Below the pieces are notes generated by a model. It had not been told where the DNA came from and searched no databases. It worked only from the letters and a program-made list of their open reading frames with translations. 64,000 nucleotides of DNA from Trabulsiella odontotermitis (lineage in GTDB: Bacteria; Pseudomonadota; Gammaproteobacteria; Enterobacterales; Enterobacteriaceae): positions 1,116,001 to 1,180,000 of the forward strand of contig NZ_CP125781.1 in NCBI RefSeq assembly GCF_030053895.1, written 5' to 3'. Within the stretch, counting starts at the first letter, position 1; each line of letters opens with the position of its first letter. Shown one piece after another: positions 19,630-28,119 of the stretch. A program made the translations under genes and the position numbers.

Positions 19630-19665
19630 TCCCTTTCGCGGGGGAAGTTACCTTTCTTTTTTTTT
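19619..19665 (+). terminator. Leader terminator upstream of ygcW
   Basis: A perfect 15-bp stem (GAAAGGTAACTTCCC and its complement) with an 8-nt loop is followed by nine T residues. It lies 24 bp before the ygcW start and downstream of the inferred promoter. No gene precedes it on this strand for 3 kb, so it is a leader terminator and not the end of an upstream operon. Confidence 0.92.
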
Positions 19666-19689
19666 GCCTAAAGGAATTCGGAGCTAAAT

Positions 19690-20475
19690 ATGTCAATCGA
19701 GTCTCTCAACGCATTTTCAATGGATTTTTTCTCCCTGAAAGGTAAGACCGCTATCGTTACCGGCGGCAACAGCGGGCTGGGTCAGGCGTTTGCGATGGCG
19801 CTGGCGAAGGCCGGAGCAAATTTGTTTATCCCGAGCTTCATCGAGGATAACGGCGAAACGAAAGAACTTATCGAGCAACAGGGCGTAGAAGTCGCGTTTA
19901 TGCAGGTGGATATCACTGCCAAAGGCGCACCGCAAGAGATTATCCAGGCCTGCTGCGCGCGTTTTGGTACCGTGGATATTCTGGTCAACAACGCGGGGAT
20001 CTGTAAGCTCAACAAGGTACTGGAATTTGGTCGTGCTGACTGGGATCCGATGATCGACGTTAACCTGACGGCGGCGTTTGAGCTCAGTTATGAAGCCGCA
20101 AAAGTGATGATCCCGCAAAATCACGGCAAGATAATTAATATTTGCTCGCTATTTTCGTATCTCGGCGGGCAATGGTCACCGGCATATTCGGCAACAAAAC
20201 ATGCGCTTGCCGGGTTTACTAAAGCGTATTGCGATGAATTAGGGCAATACAATATTCAGGTTAATGGCATCGCGCCAGGGTATTACGCAACGGATATTAC
20301 ACTTGCCACCCGCAGTAATCCCGAAACCAATAAACGCGTACTCGACCATATTCCTGCTAATCGTTGGGGTGATACCCAGGATTTAATGGGGGCAATGGTC
20401 TATTTAGCCAGTCGGGCGTCTGATTATGTTAATGGACATTTATTAGTCGTCGATGGGGGATATCTGGTGCGTTAA
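19690..20475 (+). CDS. ygcW: SDR-family oxidoreductase YgcW
   Basis: The 261-aa protein is a classical short-chain dehydrogenase, related to gluconate 5-dehydrogenase and KduD-type enzymes. It has the nucleotide-binding TGGNSGLG (residues about 25-32), the structural NNAG motif, and the catalytic YSATK tetrad portion with an upstream serine in NICSLFSY. The C-terminal NGHLLVVDGGYLVR is typical. It probably oxidises a hydroxyl of the unknown ygc substrate with NAD(P). It is the first gene of ygcWUSRQ, with a GGAATTCGGAG ribosome-binding site after the leader terminator. Confidence 0.9.
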   Translation: MSIESLNAFSMDFFSLKGKTAIVTGGNSGLGQAFAMALAKAGANLFIPSFIEDNGETKELIEQQGVEVAFMQVDITAKGAPQEIIQACCARFGTVDILVNNAGICKLNKVLEFGRADWDPMIDVNLTAAFELSYEAAKVMIPQNHGKIINICSLFSYLGGQWSPAYSATKHALAGFTKAYCDELGQYNIQVNGIAPGYYATDITLATRSNPETNKRVLDHIPANRWGDTQDLMGAMVYLASRASDYVNGHLLVVDGGYLVR

Positions 20476-20543
20476 TTTCATCCGAACTATTTTTGCTGTT
20501 TCTCTCAATATTATTCCTTATTTATTATCAGGAAGGAGTTGTT

Positions 20544-21998
20544 ATGCCATTATCCCGCGACGCGATTGTAGAGCAGGTCAAAGAGATTGTTGGCCCAGGG
20601 CAGGTGATTACCGATGAAACGGTGCTGAAAAAAAACAGTATCGACCGTTTTCGTAAATATGCTGATATCCATGGCGTCTATACGCTGCCGATTCCGGCAG
20701 CAGTGGTGAAATTAGGTTCAACCGAAGAGACGTCCCGTGTGCTGGCATTTATGAACCAGCACAAGATTAACGGCGTGCCGCGTACCGGCGCCTCGGCGAC
20801 GGAAGGAGGGCTGGAAACCGCCGTGGAGAATTCGCTGGTGCTGGATGGCGCGGGCATGAATAAGATCCTGAATATTGATATCGAAAATATGCAGGCGACC
20901 GCGCAGTGCGGCGTTCCGCTGGAGGTGCTGGAAAACGCGCTGCGGGCGAAAGGTTACACCACCGGCCATTCGCCGCAGTCGAAACCACTGGCGCAGATGG
21001 GCGGCCTGGTGGCGACCCGCAGTATCGGCCAGTTTTCCACCCTATATGGCGCAATTGAGGATATGGTTGTCGGTCTGGAAGCTGTGCTGCCGGATGGCAC
21101 TATCACTCGCATCAAAAATGTCCCGCGCCGCGCTGCCGGGCCGGACATCCGCCATATCATCATCGGCAATGAAGGCGCGCTGTGTTACATCACCGAAGTC
21201 ACGGTGAAAATCTTCAAATACATGCCGGAAAACAATCTGTTCTACGGCTATGTACTGGATGAGATGAAAACCGGCTTCAACATCCTGCGCGACGTGATGG
21301 TGGAAGGGTATCGCCCGTCGATTGCTCGTTTGTATGATGCAGAAGACGGCACGCAGCACTTCACCCATTTTGCCGACGGAAAATGCGTGCTGATCTTTAT
21401 GGCGGAAGGGAATCCGCGCATCGCGAAAGCCACTGGCGAGGGTATTGCGGAAATCGTTGCGCGCTACCCGCAGTGCCAGCGTGTGGACAGCCGCCTGATT
21501 GAAAACTGGTTTAATCATCTCAACTGGGGGCCGGATAAAGTCGCCGCCGAACGAGTGCAGATCCTCAAAACGGGCAATATGGGGTTCACCACCGAAGTCT
21601 CGGCAGACTGGGCGAATATTCACAAGATTTATGAAAGTGTGATCCAGCGGATCCGTCGGGAATTCGCGCACATTGACGATATCACCATGCTGGGCGGTCA
21701 CTCCTCACACAGTTACATTAACGGCACCAATATGTACTTCGTCTATGACTACAACGTCGTGGACTGTAAGCCGGAGGAGGAGATCGACAAATACCACAAT
21801 CCGTTGAACCAGATCATTGTGGAAGAAACGCTGCGTTTTGGCGGCTCGATGGTTCACCATCACGGTATTGGCAAACACCGAGTGCACTGGAGTAAGCAGG
21901 AGCACGGCAGCGCGTGGGCGCTGATGGAAGGGCTGAAACGTCAGTTTGATCCAAACGGGATCATGAATTGCGGAACGATCTACCCGATTGAAAAATAA
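20544..21998 (+). CDS. ygcU: FAD-linked oxidoreductase YgcU
   Basis: The 484-aa protein has an N-terminal FAD-binding-4 (PCMH) domain with PRTGASATEGGLE and GGLVATRSIGQFSTLYG. A C-terminal FAD-oxidase domain carries VHHHGIGKHR. The HHH signature is shared with alkyl-dihydroxyacetone-phosphate synthases and related flavoenzymes. It is likely a dehydrogenase whose electrons pass to the ETF subunits YgcRQ encoded two genes on. The frame extends upstream, but the start at 20544 follows a strong AGGAAGGAG site and gives the E. coli length. The substrate is unknown; a phosphorylated glycerol-like compound is a speculative possibility. Confidence 0.9.
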   Translation: MPLSRDAIVEQVKEIVGPGQVITDETVLKKNSIDRFRKYADIHGVYTLPIPAAVVKLGSTEETSRVLAFMNQHKINGVPRTGASATEGGLETAVENSLVLDGAGMNKILNIDIENMQATAQCGVPLEVLENALRAKGYTTGHSPQSKPLAQMGGLVATRSIGQFSTLYGAIEDMVVGLEAVLPDGTITRIKNVPRRAAGPDIRHIIIGNEGALCYITEVTVKIFKYMPENNLFYGYVLDEMKTGFNILRDVMVEGYRPSIARLYDAEDGTQHFTHFADGKCVLIFMAEGNPRIAKATGEGIAEIVARYPQCQRVDSRLIENWFNHLNWGPDKVAAERVQILKTGNMGFTTEVSADWANIHKIYESVIQRIRREFAHIDDITMLGGHSSHSYINGTNMYFVYDYNVVDCKPEEEIDKYHNPLNQIIVEETLRFGGSMVHHHGIGKHRVHWSKQEHGSAWALMEGLKRQFDPNGIMNCGTIYPIEK

Positions 21999-22057
21999 AT
22001 CCTGACGCGGCTTTCCGGTGGGAGAGCCGCGCTTTACCGGATACGAAAGGAGTGGCG

Positions 22058-23410
22058 ATGAACACTTCACCGGTGCGAATGGACGATTTACCCCTGAAGG
22101 GATTTCACTGTCGGATTGCCGGGCTGACGTTTGGTGCGCATCTGACCGATGGCTACGTGCTGGGGGTGATTGGTTACGCCATGATCCAACTGGTGCCCGC
22201 CATGCAGCTTACACCGTTGCAGGAAGGGCTGATTGGCGGCTCTGCGTTAATAGGGCTGTTTGTCGGCAGCCTGACGCTGGGCTGGATTTCAGACCACATC
22301 GGGCGGCAAAAAATATTCAACTTCAGTTTTATGCTGATCACCCTGGCGTCGTTTTTACAATTTTTCGCCACCACGCCGGAACAACTGTTCTGGCTGCGCG
22401 TGCTGATTGGTTTTGGGCTGGGCGGCGATTACTCGGTAGGGCATACGTTGCTGGCGGAGTTCGCGCCGCGCCGCTACCGGGGCATGTTGCTGGGCTCATT
22501 CAGCGTGGTGTGGACGATAGGCTATGTGCTGGCGAGCGTGATGGGCCACTGGCTGATTCAGGGGCAACCGGATGCCTGGCGTCTGCTGCTGGCCTCCGCC
22601 GCCGCACCGGCGCTCATCATTACGTTATTGCGCTGGGGAACGCCAGAGTCGCCGCGATGGCTGATGCGCCAGGGGCGGATTTCCGAAGCCTACGCGGTGG
22701 TGCATCGCTATCTCGGGCCGAATGTGCAATTGGGCGAAGAGATGGCTGTGTCGACATCGCGGAACATCCGGGCGCTGTTTTCACAACGCTACTGGCGGCG
22801 CACGGCCTTTAACAGCCTGTTTTTTGTCTGTCTGGTCATCCCCTGGTTTGTGATTTACACCTGGCTTCCCACCATCGCCCTGACGCTGGGGCTGGCGGAT
22901 GCGCTTACTGCCAGCCTGATGCTCAATGTGCTGTTGATCGTCGGTGCGCTGCTGGGCATTGTGCTGACGCAACTGCTTTCGCGCCGCCACTTTTTGCTCA
23001 GTAGCTTTTTCGTCCTGTCCGTCACACTGCTGGTGATGGCGTTTCTGCCAACGGAACAGCACTTCCTGCTGCTGATGTTGTTTGTGCTGTTCAGCACCAT
23101 TATCTCGGCGGCCAGTAATCTGGTCGGCATTCTGCCTGCAGAAAGTTTCCCTACGGATATCCGCTCGTCGGGCGTTGGATTCGCCACGGCGATGAGCCGC
23201 CTCGGCGCGGCGATCAGCACCGGGTTACTGCCCTGGGCACTGGCGGTGTGGGGGATGCAAATTACGCTGCTGATCCTGACGGGGGTGTTGCTGGTCGGCC
23301 TGCTGGTGACCTGGTTGTGGGCGCCGGAAACCAAAGATCTGTCGCTGGTGGCCGCAGGAAACGGAGACAAACGTCCGGGAGGGGCGAATGAACGTTCTGT
23401 TAGCCTTTAA
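22058..23410 (+). CDS. ygcS: MFS transporter YgcS
   Basis: The 450-aa protein (E. coli 445) is a sugar-porter/aromatic-acid-type MFS protein with about twelve membrane segments. Signature motifs are DHIGRQK in loop 2-3, RVLIGFGLGGDYSVG, and PESPRWL in the central loop. It is a second transporter of the ygc cluster in addition to YqcE, so two substrates, or a substrate and an excreted product, may be handled. The start at 22058 has an AAAGGAG site at proper distance; a GTG 6 nt upstream overlaps that site. The 3' end overlaps ygcR by 23 bp. Confidence 0.92.
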   Translation: MNTSPVRMDDLPLKGFHCRIAGLTFGAHLTDGYVLGVIGYAMIQLVPAMQLTPLQEGLIGGSALIGLFVGSLTLGWISDHIGRQKIFNFSFMLITLASFLQFFATTPEQLFWLRVLIGFGLGGDYSVGHTLLAEFAPRRYRGMLLGSFSVVWTIGYVLASVMGHWLIQGQPDAWRLLLASAAAPALIITLLRWGTPESPRWLMRQGRISEAYAVVHRYLGPNVQLGEEMAVSTSRNIRALFSQRYWRRTAFNSLFFVCLVIPWFVIYTWLPTIALTLGLADALTASLMLNVLLIVGALLGIVLTQLLSRRHFLLSSFFVLSVTLLVMAFLPTEQHFLLLMLFVLFSTIISAASNLVGILPAESFPTDIRSSGVGFATAMSRLGAAISTGLLPWALAVWGMQITLLILTGVLLVGLLVTWLWAPETKDLSLVAAGNGDKRPGGANERSVSL

Positions 23411-24164
23411 AGCGGAACCGGATCTGGCCGGGATGGCGGAAAGCGCCTGGCTCACGCCCGACGGCGGCGGGCCGGATACCATGCTCCTGCGATGCGAGCC
23501 GGGCGTGGACGAACAGGCGGCCGCGGCGCTGCTGCTGGAAAACCGGGCGGCGGGGCACGATCTGCGGCTGACGGCGCTCAGCATTGGTGATGACCGCGCG
23601 CTGCACTGGCTACGCCATTTTGCCGCGCTGGGGTTTGACGAACGTGTTCTGCTGGAAACCACCGCCAGTCTGCGTTTTGATCCCGCTTTTGTCGCCGGGC
23701 AGCTTGCCATGTGGCAGCAGCACTGCGATGCAGAGATGATCGTCACCGGCTGCCAGAGCAGCGAAGGGCAGAACGGGCAAACCCCCTGGCTGTTAGCGGA
23801 GAGGCTCGGCTGGCCGTGTCTTACTCAGGTTGAACGCTTTACCCTCGTACCGCCTTTTGTCACCGTGGAACAGCGCACAGAAACGGGAAGTCGCCAGTGT
23901 CGGGTGCGGCTTCCTGCGGTTATTGCCGTCCGGCAGTACGGCGACGCGGCGCTGCCGGTGCCGGGCATGCGCCAGCGCCTGGCAGCGAACCGTGCGGAGA
24001 TTGTTCGCGTTCCGGTAACGCCGGGCGACACGCCGCCTGTCACCTGCCGGGATCTGCAAAGAAAAACACAACGGCGTGATGTGCACATCATCCAGGGGAA
24101 CAGCGTGCAGGAAAAAGCGCAAACGCTGTGGACTATGTATCTTCGTTCAGGAATCAGACCATGA
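23388..24164 (+). CDS. ygcR: Electron transfer flavoprotein beta-like subunit YgcR
   Basis: The 258-aa protein resembles EtfB/FixA. Recognisable parts are the N-terminal MNVLLAFKAEPD, the region RALHWLRHFAALGFDERVLLE and TGCQSSEGQNGQTPWLLAERLGWP. The last resembles the beta-subunit segment that contacts FAD/AMP (typically G...D..T.Q.G..LA..L..P). It would pair with YgcQ and accept electrons from YgcU. It overlaps ygcS by 23 bp and ygcQ by an ATGA junction, indicating translational coupling. The electron acceptor genes ygcN and ygcO of E. coli are missing from the cluster. Confidence 0.9.
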   Translation: MNVLLAFKAEPDLAGMAESAWLTPDGGGPDTMLLRCEPGVDEQAAAALLLENRAAGHDLRLTALSIGDDRALHWLRHFAALGFDERVLLETTASLRFDPAFVAGQLAMWQQHCDAEMIVTGCQSSEGQNGQTPWLLAERLGWPCLTQVERFTLVPPFVTVEQRTETGSRQCRVRLPAVIAVRQYGDAALPVPGMRQRLAANRAEIVRVPVTPGDTPPVTCRDLQRKTQRRDVHIIQGNSVQEKAQTLWTMYLRSGIRP

Positions 24165-25021
24165 CGCTGGCATTTGTCACCTATGACGACGGTCACGATG
24201 CCTTACTGGTGGAATGGCTAATGACGCAGGGCGTCATGGTGGATGACTGCGAACACTGGCGCGCGGCAGCCACGCCGGCGGTGGCGGAACAACTGCTGGC
24301 GGCGCTGGTCGCGCAGTGGCAGCAAACCCCGGTCGATGTTGTGCTTTTTCCTGCGGGCGCCCTGGGCGACGAGCTGGCGACCCGGCTCGCCTGGCGGCTG
24401 AAGGGCAGCGGCGTTTGTCAGATATCGTCGCTGGCTCTGGCGGCGGGCGAAGTAACAAAAGCCACTTTCGGCAGTGCGTTACAGGCCACGTTGGTGTTAA
24501 CAATGCGTCCTTTTTGTCTGTCACTGGCGCGTCAACCAGCGCGTCACACGACGATATCATTGCCAGAAGGACTGACGCAGCGTGAGCTCTCGCTGGCGCC
24601 ATTACCGGCATGGTGCGCGGAAATTAGCGTCTCGCCATCACCCTCTGTTCATCCGCTGACGTTAGCCAGACGCGTGCTGGCGGTCGGGCAGGGAGCGGAA
24701 AGTGTCGATGAAACCACGATCCTCGCCATGGCGGCGGCGATGGATGCAGAAGCCGGTTACAGCCGGGCAAGAGTGATGAATGGTGGGTTTGATGCGCTGC
24801 GGATGATTGGCATTTCCGGTCATTTGCTGGCGCCAGACGTGTGCATTGTGGCCGGGGCATCCGGTGCGCCCGCGTTCAGTGCCGGGATCCGTCAGAGTCA
24901 GTTTATTGTGGCGATCAATCGCGACGCGCAGGCGCCGATTTTCAGCACTGCCGATGTCGGCATTGTCGATGACTGGCCATCGCTACTGACGGCGCTGACA
25001 GCGTGTATGCGCGATAGCTAG
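24161..25021 (+). CDS. ygcQ: Electron transfer flavoprotein alpha-like subunit YgcQ
   Basis: The 286-aa protein resembles EtfA/FixB. The C-terminal FAD-binding part is well kept: GASGAPAFSAGIRQSQFIVA, AINRDAQAPIF and ADVGIVDDW. The start at 24161 gives the E. coli length and an ATGA overlap with ygcR; an upstream ATG at 24128 is inside ygcR and unsupported. It is the last gene of ygcWUSRQ and converges on ygcP, whose stop codon overlaps its own by 4 bp. Confidence 0.9.
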   Translation: MTLAFVTYDDGHDALLVEWLMTQGVMVDDCEHWRAAATPAVAEQLLAALVAQWQQTPVDVVLFPAGALGDELATRLAWRLKGSGVCQISSLALAAGEVTKATFGSALQATLVLTMRPFCLSLARQPARHTTISLPEGLTQRELSLAPLPAWCAEISVSPSPSVHPLTLARRVLAVGQGAESVDETTILAMAAAMDAEAGYSRARVMNGGFDALRMIGISGHLLAPDVCIVAGASGAPAFSAGIRQSQFIVAINRDAQAPIFSTADVGIVDDWPSLLTALTACMRDS

Positions 25022-25593
25022 TTAAGCTGTTTCGCCAGTTTCCAGACATCGGTATTGGTGGTGGAGAGCGCCGCGACACCGGCGTTGATGGCGTTACGGG
25101 CGTCTTCTTCATCACACACCAGCCCGCCGGCAATCAGCGGCTGGCGGATCTTTTCCGTTACCCAACCGAGCACTTTGGGCATGCAGCCCGGCAGAATTTC
25201 GATGCAGTCAGGGTTCGACTGCGCGACCTGTTTATCAATGTTATGGAAGGAGATGGAGTCGACGATAAACAGACGATGAATACAGAAATAGCCTTCTGCC
25301 CGCGCGGCTTTCAGCATCGCCGCTTTGGTGCTGATAATGCCGTCAGCTTTCGTCACCAGCTTGAGAAACTGAATCACTACCTCTTTATTCGACGTGCCTT
25401 CCAGCAGATCAACATGGATAAAGGCGTATTTCCCGGCGCTTTTAATTTTTTGCACAATGCCGCTGATGGTACAGATATTGCCGTACAGCACTGAAATAAA
25501 CTGGCAGTCAGAGTCGATTGCCAGTTGCAGGCTGGCGTTATCTTTCACCGCCGCAATGACCGGGTTTTGTCGAAGCAGGTGTAACAGAGGCAT
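25018..25593 (-). CDS. ygcP: GlpP-family putative antiterminator YgcP
   Basis: The 191-aa protein belongs to the glycerol-3-phosphate-responsive antiterminator family (GlpP of Bacillus), TIM-barrel proteins that bind leader RNA. Visible features are QNPVIAAVKD near the N-terminus, FIHVDLLEG, DGIISTKAAML and CIEILPGCMP, with PLIAGGLVCDEEDARNAI near the C-terminus (phosphate-binding loop type). The start at 25593 has a GGGAG site; the longer frame begins at a GTG without one. It follows queD by 51 bp. In this window both divergent ygc operons carry matched leader terminators, which are natural targets for it. The ligand is inferred to be a phosphorylated metabolite. Confidence 0.9.
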   Translation of the reverse strand: MPLLHLLRQNPVIAAVKDNASLQLAIDSDCQFISVLYGNICTISGIVQKIKSAGKYAFIHVDLLEGTSNKEVVIQFLKLVTKADGIISTKAAMLKAARAEGYFCIHRLFIVDSISFHNIDKQVAQSNPDCIEILPGCMPKVLGWVTEKIRQPLIAGGLVCDEEDARNAINAGVAALSTTNTDVWKLAKQLN

Positions 25594-25644
25594 ACTTGCT
25601 CCCGTTAAATTGTGTGAAACCACAAAACCCGTCAGCGGAATGTA

Positions 25645-26007
25645 TTACTCGCCGCGATACACGCAGCCCGCCGTGCAGGTTTCTTTTACCATCACCGCGC
25701 TCAGCAGTGGGACAACCGGCTTAACCTGATCCCAAATCCATTTTGCCAGCACTTCACTGGTCGGGTTTTCCAGACCGGGAATATCGTTCAGATAGTAATG
25801 GTCGAGACGATTGTATGTCGGCTTAAATGCCGCTTTCAGATCGGCAAAATCCATAATCCAGCCGGTATGCGGATCGACCTCACCGGTAATCTCCAGACGA
25901 ACCATGAAGGAGTGACCGTGAAGACGCCCGCACTTATGACCTTCCGGCACGTGCGGCAGGTGGTGAGCGGCTTCGAAGGTGAAATCTTTAAACAACGTGG
26001 TGGACAT
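25645..26007 (-). CDS. queD: 6-carboxy-5,6,7,8-tetrahydropterin synthase QueD
   Basis: QueD converts 7,8-dihydroneopterin triphosphate to 6-carboxytetrahydropterin in queuosine/preQ0 synthesis. The 120-aa protein (E. coli 121) shows the zinc-binding histidines in FEAAHHLP and LHGHSF, the catalytic cysteine in GHKCGRLHG, and the C-terminal KETCTAGCVY. In E. coli ygcN and ygcO lie between queD and ygcP; here ygcP follows directly. It diverges from cysJ across a 306-bp region. Confidence 0.96.
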   Translation of the reverse strand: MSTTLFKDFTFEAAHHLPHVPEGHKCGRLHGHSFMVRLEITGEVDPHTGWIMDFADLKAAFKPTYNRLDHYYLNDIPGLENPTSEVLAKWIWDQVKPVVPLLSAVMVKETCTAGCVYRGE

Positions 26008-26313
26008 GGTGAACTCTCAAATAAGACGAAAAACCGGAAAATCATACCGGAAAGCACCTTTTTTCTCATTAACTAAAACAGCCTTTCCTGGCGACCGGAT
26101 AATGATACGGTGAGTGGTATATTTTTTGTTATAATATTCAAATGGTTAATTAATCGATTTTCCTGTTAACAGGTATGAGTAAAACAGGTTAGTCGATTTG
26201 GTTATTTATTATTTCCATCCCTTCTTTAATTGTTATTATCCTCGCCGTTAACCTTACCTTCAGTTTGGATTTTTCCGCAAAATGACGGCTTTAATACTGG
26301 AACATAACAACGC
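26008..26313. promoter_or_regulatory. queD-cysJ divergent control region
   Basis: This 306-bp AT-rich region holds the start signals of queD and cysJIH and no gene. A plausible cysJ promoter is TATTAT at 26234-26239 with a poor -35 (ATTTCC, 26211-26216, 17-bp spacing). That suits activator dependence. The AT-rich stretch before it (GGTTATTTATTATTTCC) resembles CysB targets, but I cannot score it. Confidence 0.4.
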
Positions 26314-28119
26314 ATGACGACACAGGCCCCACCTTCCAGTCTGCTCCCGCTTAACCCGGAGCAACTGGCCCGCCTGCAGGCGGCAACCACTGATTTTTCT
26401 CCAACCCAGCTGGCCTGGGTTTCTGGCTATTTCTGGGGCATGCTCAATCAGCATCCCGGCACGGTGACAACGGCCTCGCCCGTCGCGGCCGTTATCCCGG
26501 CCATCACCTTAATTTCTGCTTCCCAGACCGGCAACGCGCGTCGCGTGGCAGAGCAGCTTCGCGACGATCTGCTGGCGGAAAAACTGAACGTCAACCTGGT
26601 TAATGCCGGAGATTATAAATTCAAGCAAATCGCCGCCGAAAAACTGCTGGTTGTCGTCACCTCAACGCAGGGAGAGGGTGAGCCGCCGGAAGAGGCTGTT
26701 GCGCTACATAAGTTCCTGTTCTCGAAAAAAGCGCCGAAACTGAACGGTACTGCTTTTGCCGTGTTTGGCCTCGGTGACACCTCTTACGAATTTTTCTGCC
26801 AGTCCGGTAAAGACTTTGACAGCAAACTGGCGGAACTCGGCGGTGAGCGTCTGCTCGATCGCGTTGATTGTGATGTGGAGTACCAGACTGCGGCCACTCA
26901 GTGGCGCGCTCGTGTGGTGGAAGTGCTGAAGGCGCGTGCGCCTGTTGCCCCTGCGGCACAGACGGCTGTCGCGGCGACCGGGGCTTTCAACGAAGTTCAC
27001 ACCAGCCCGTACACCAAAGAAGCGCCGCTGACTGCGACGCTGTCAGTGAACCAGAAAATCACCAGCCGCGACTCGGAAAAAGATGTGCGTCATATCGAAA
27101 TCGATCTTGGCGACTCTGGCTTGCGCTACCAGCCTGGCGATGCGCTCGGCGTCTGGTATCAGAACGATCCGGCGCTGGTCAAAGAACTGGTTGAACTGCT
27201 GTGGCTGAAAGGCGATGAGCCGGTGATGGTTGACGGTAAAACGCTGCCGCTGGCCGAGGCGTTGCAATGGCATTTTGAGCTGACGGTCAACACCGGCAAC
27301 ATCGTGGAAAATTACGCAACGCTGACCCGCAGCGAAAGCCTGCTGCCGTTAGTGGGCGATAAAGCCCAGCTCCAGCATTACGCCGCTACCACGCCGATTG
27401 TCGACATGGTGCGTTTTTCGCCGGCACAACTGGATGCCGATGCGCTGATCGGGCTGCTGCGCCCGCTGACGCCGCGCCTCTATTCCATCGCCTCTGCGCA
27501 GGCGGAAGTGGAAAGCGAAGTTCACGTCACCGTGGGTGTCGTACGCTATGACATAGAAGGCCGCACCCGCAGCGGTGGCGCGTCGGGCTTCCTTGCTGAT
27601 CGCGTGGAAGAAGACGGGGAAGTGCGGGTGTTCATCGAGCACAACGATAACTTCCGCCTGCCTGCCAACCCGCAGACGCCAGTGATCATGATTGGCCCGG
27701 GCACCGGTATCGCGCCGTTCCGCGCCTTTATGCAACAGCGTGCCGCCGATGGTGCGGAAGGCAAAAACTGGCTGTTCTTTGGCAACCCACATTTTGTGGA
27801 TGATTTCCTCTATCAGGTGGAATGGCAGCGCTACGTCAAAGAGGGCGTACTGAGCCGTATTGATCTCGCCTGGTCGAGAGACCAGAAAGAAAAAATCTAC
27901 GTACAAGACAAACTGCGCGAACAGGGCGCTGAGCTGTGGCGCTGGATCAACGACGGTGCGCACATTTATGTCTGTGGCGACGCCAATCGCATGGCGAAAG
28001 ATGTCGAACAGGCTTTATTGGACGTGATTGCCGAATTTGGCGCGATGGATGCCGAAGCGGCGGATGAATATTTAAGTGAGCTGCGCGTTGAGCGCCGTTA
28101 TCAGCGAGATGTCTACTAA
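26314..28119 (+). CDS. cysJ: Sulfite reductase flavoprotein alpha subunit CysJ
   Basis: CysJ carries electrons from NADPH through FAD and FMN to CysI for reduction of sulfite to sulfide. The 601-aa protein (E. coli 599) has an N-terminal flavodoxin domain with SASQTGNARRVA and STQGEGEPPEEA. The FAD-binding RLYSIAS and the NADPH domain with MIGPGTGIAPFR and the C-terminal VERRYQRDVY follow. Its TAA stop shares a base with the cysI ATG, so translation is coupled. The operon is cysJIH, presumably CysB-controlled. Confidence 0.97.
   Translation: MTTQAPPSSLLPLNPEQLARLQAATTDFSPTQLAWVSGYFWGMLNQHPGTVTTASPVAAVIPAITLISASQTGNARRVAEQLRDDLLAEKLNVNLVNAGDYKFKQIAAEKLLVVVTSTQGEGEPPEEAVALHKFLFSKKAPKLNGTAFAVFGLGDTSYEFFCQSGKDFDSKLAELGGERLLDRVDCDVEYQTAATQWRARVVEVLKARAPVAPAAQTAVAATGAFNEVHTSPYTKEAPLTATLSVNQKITSRDSEKDVRHIEIDLGDSGLRYQPGDALGVWYQNDPALVKELVELLWLKGDEPVMVDGKTLPLAEALQWHFELTVNTGNIVENYATLTRSESLLPLVGDKAQLQHYAATTPIVDMVRFSPAQLDADALIGLLRPLTPRLYSIASAQAEVESEVHVTVGVVRYDIEGRTRSGGASGFLADRVEEDGEVRVFIEHNDNFRLPANPQTPVIMIGPGTGIAPFRAFMQQRAADGAEGKNWLFFGNPHFVDDFLYQVEWQRYVKEGVLSRIDLAWSRDQKEKIYVQDKLREQGAELWRWINDGAHIYVCGDANRMAKDVEQALLDVIAEFGAMDAEAADEYLSELRVERRYQRDVY

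Noticed and set aside
19601..19665. ygcW leader as a BglG/LicT-type RAT element
   Set aside because: The sequence does not match what I know of the BglG-family RAT consensus, and no PTS-domain antiterminator is encoded nearby, whereas a GlpP-like one is.
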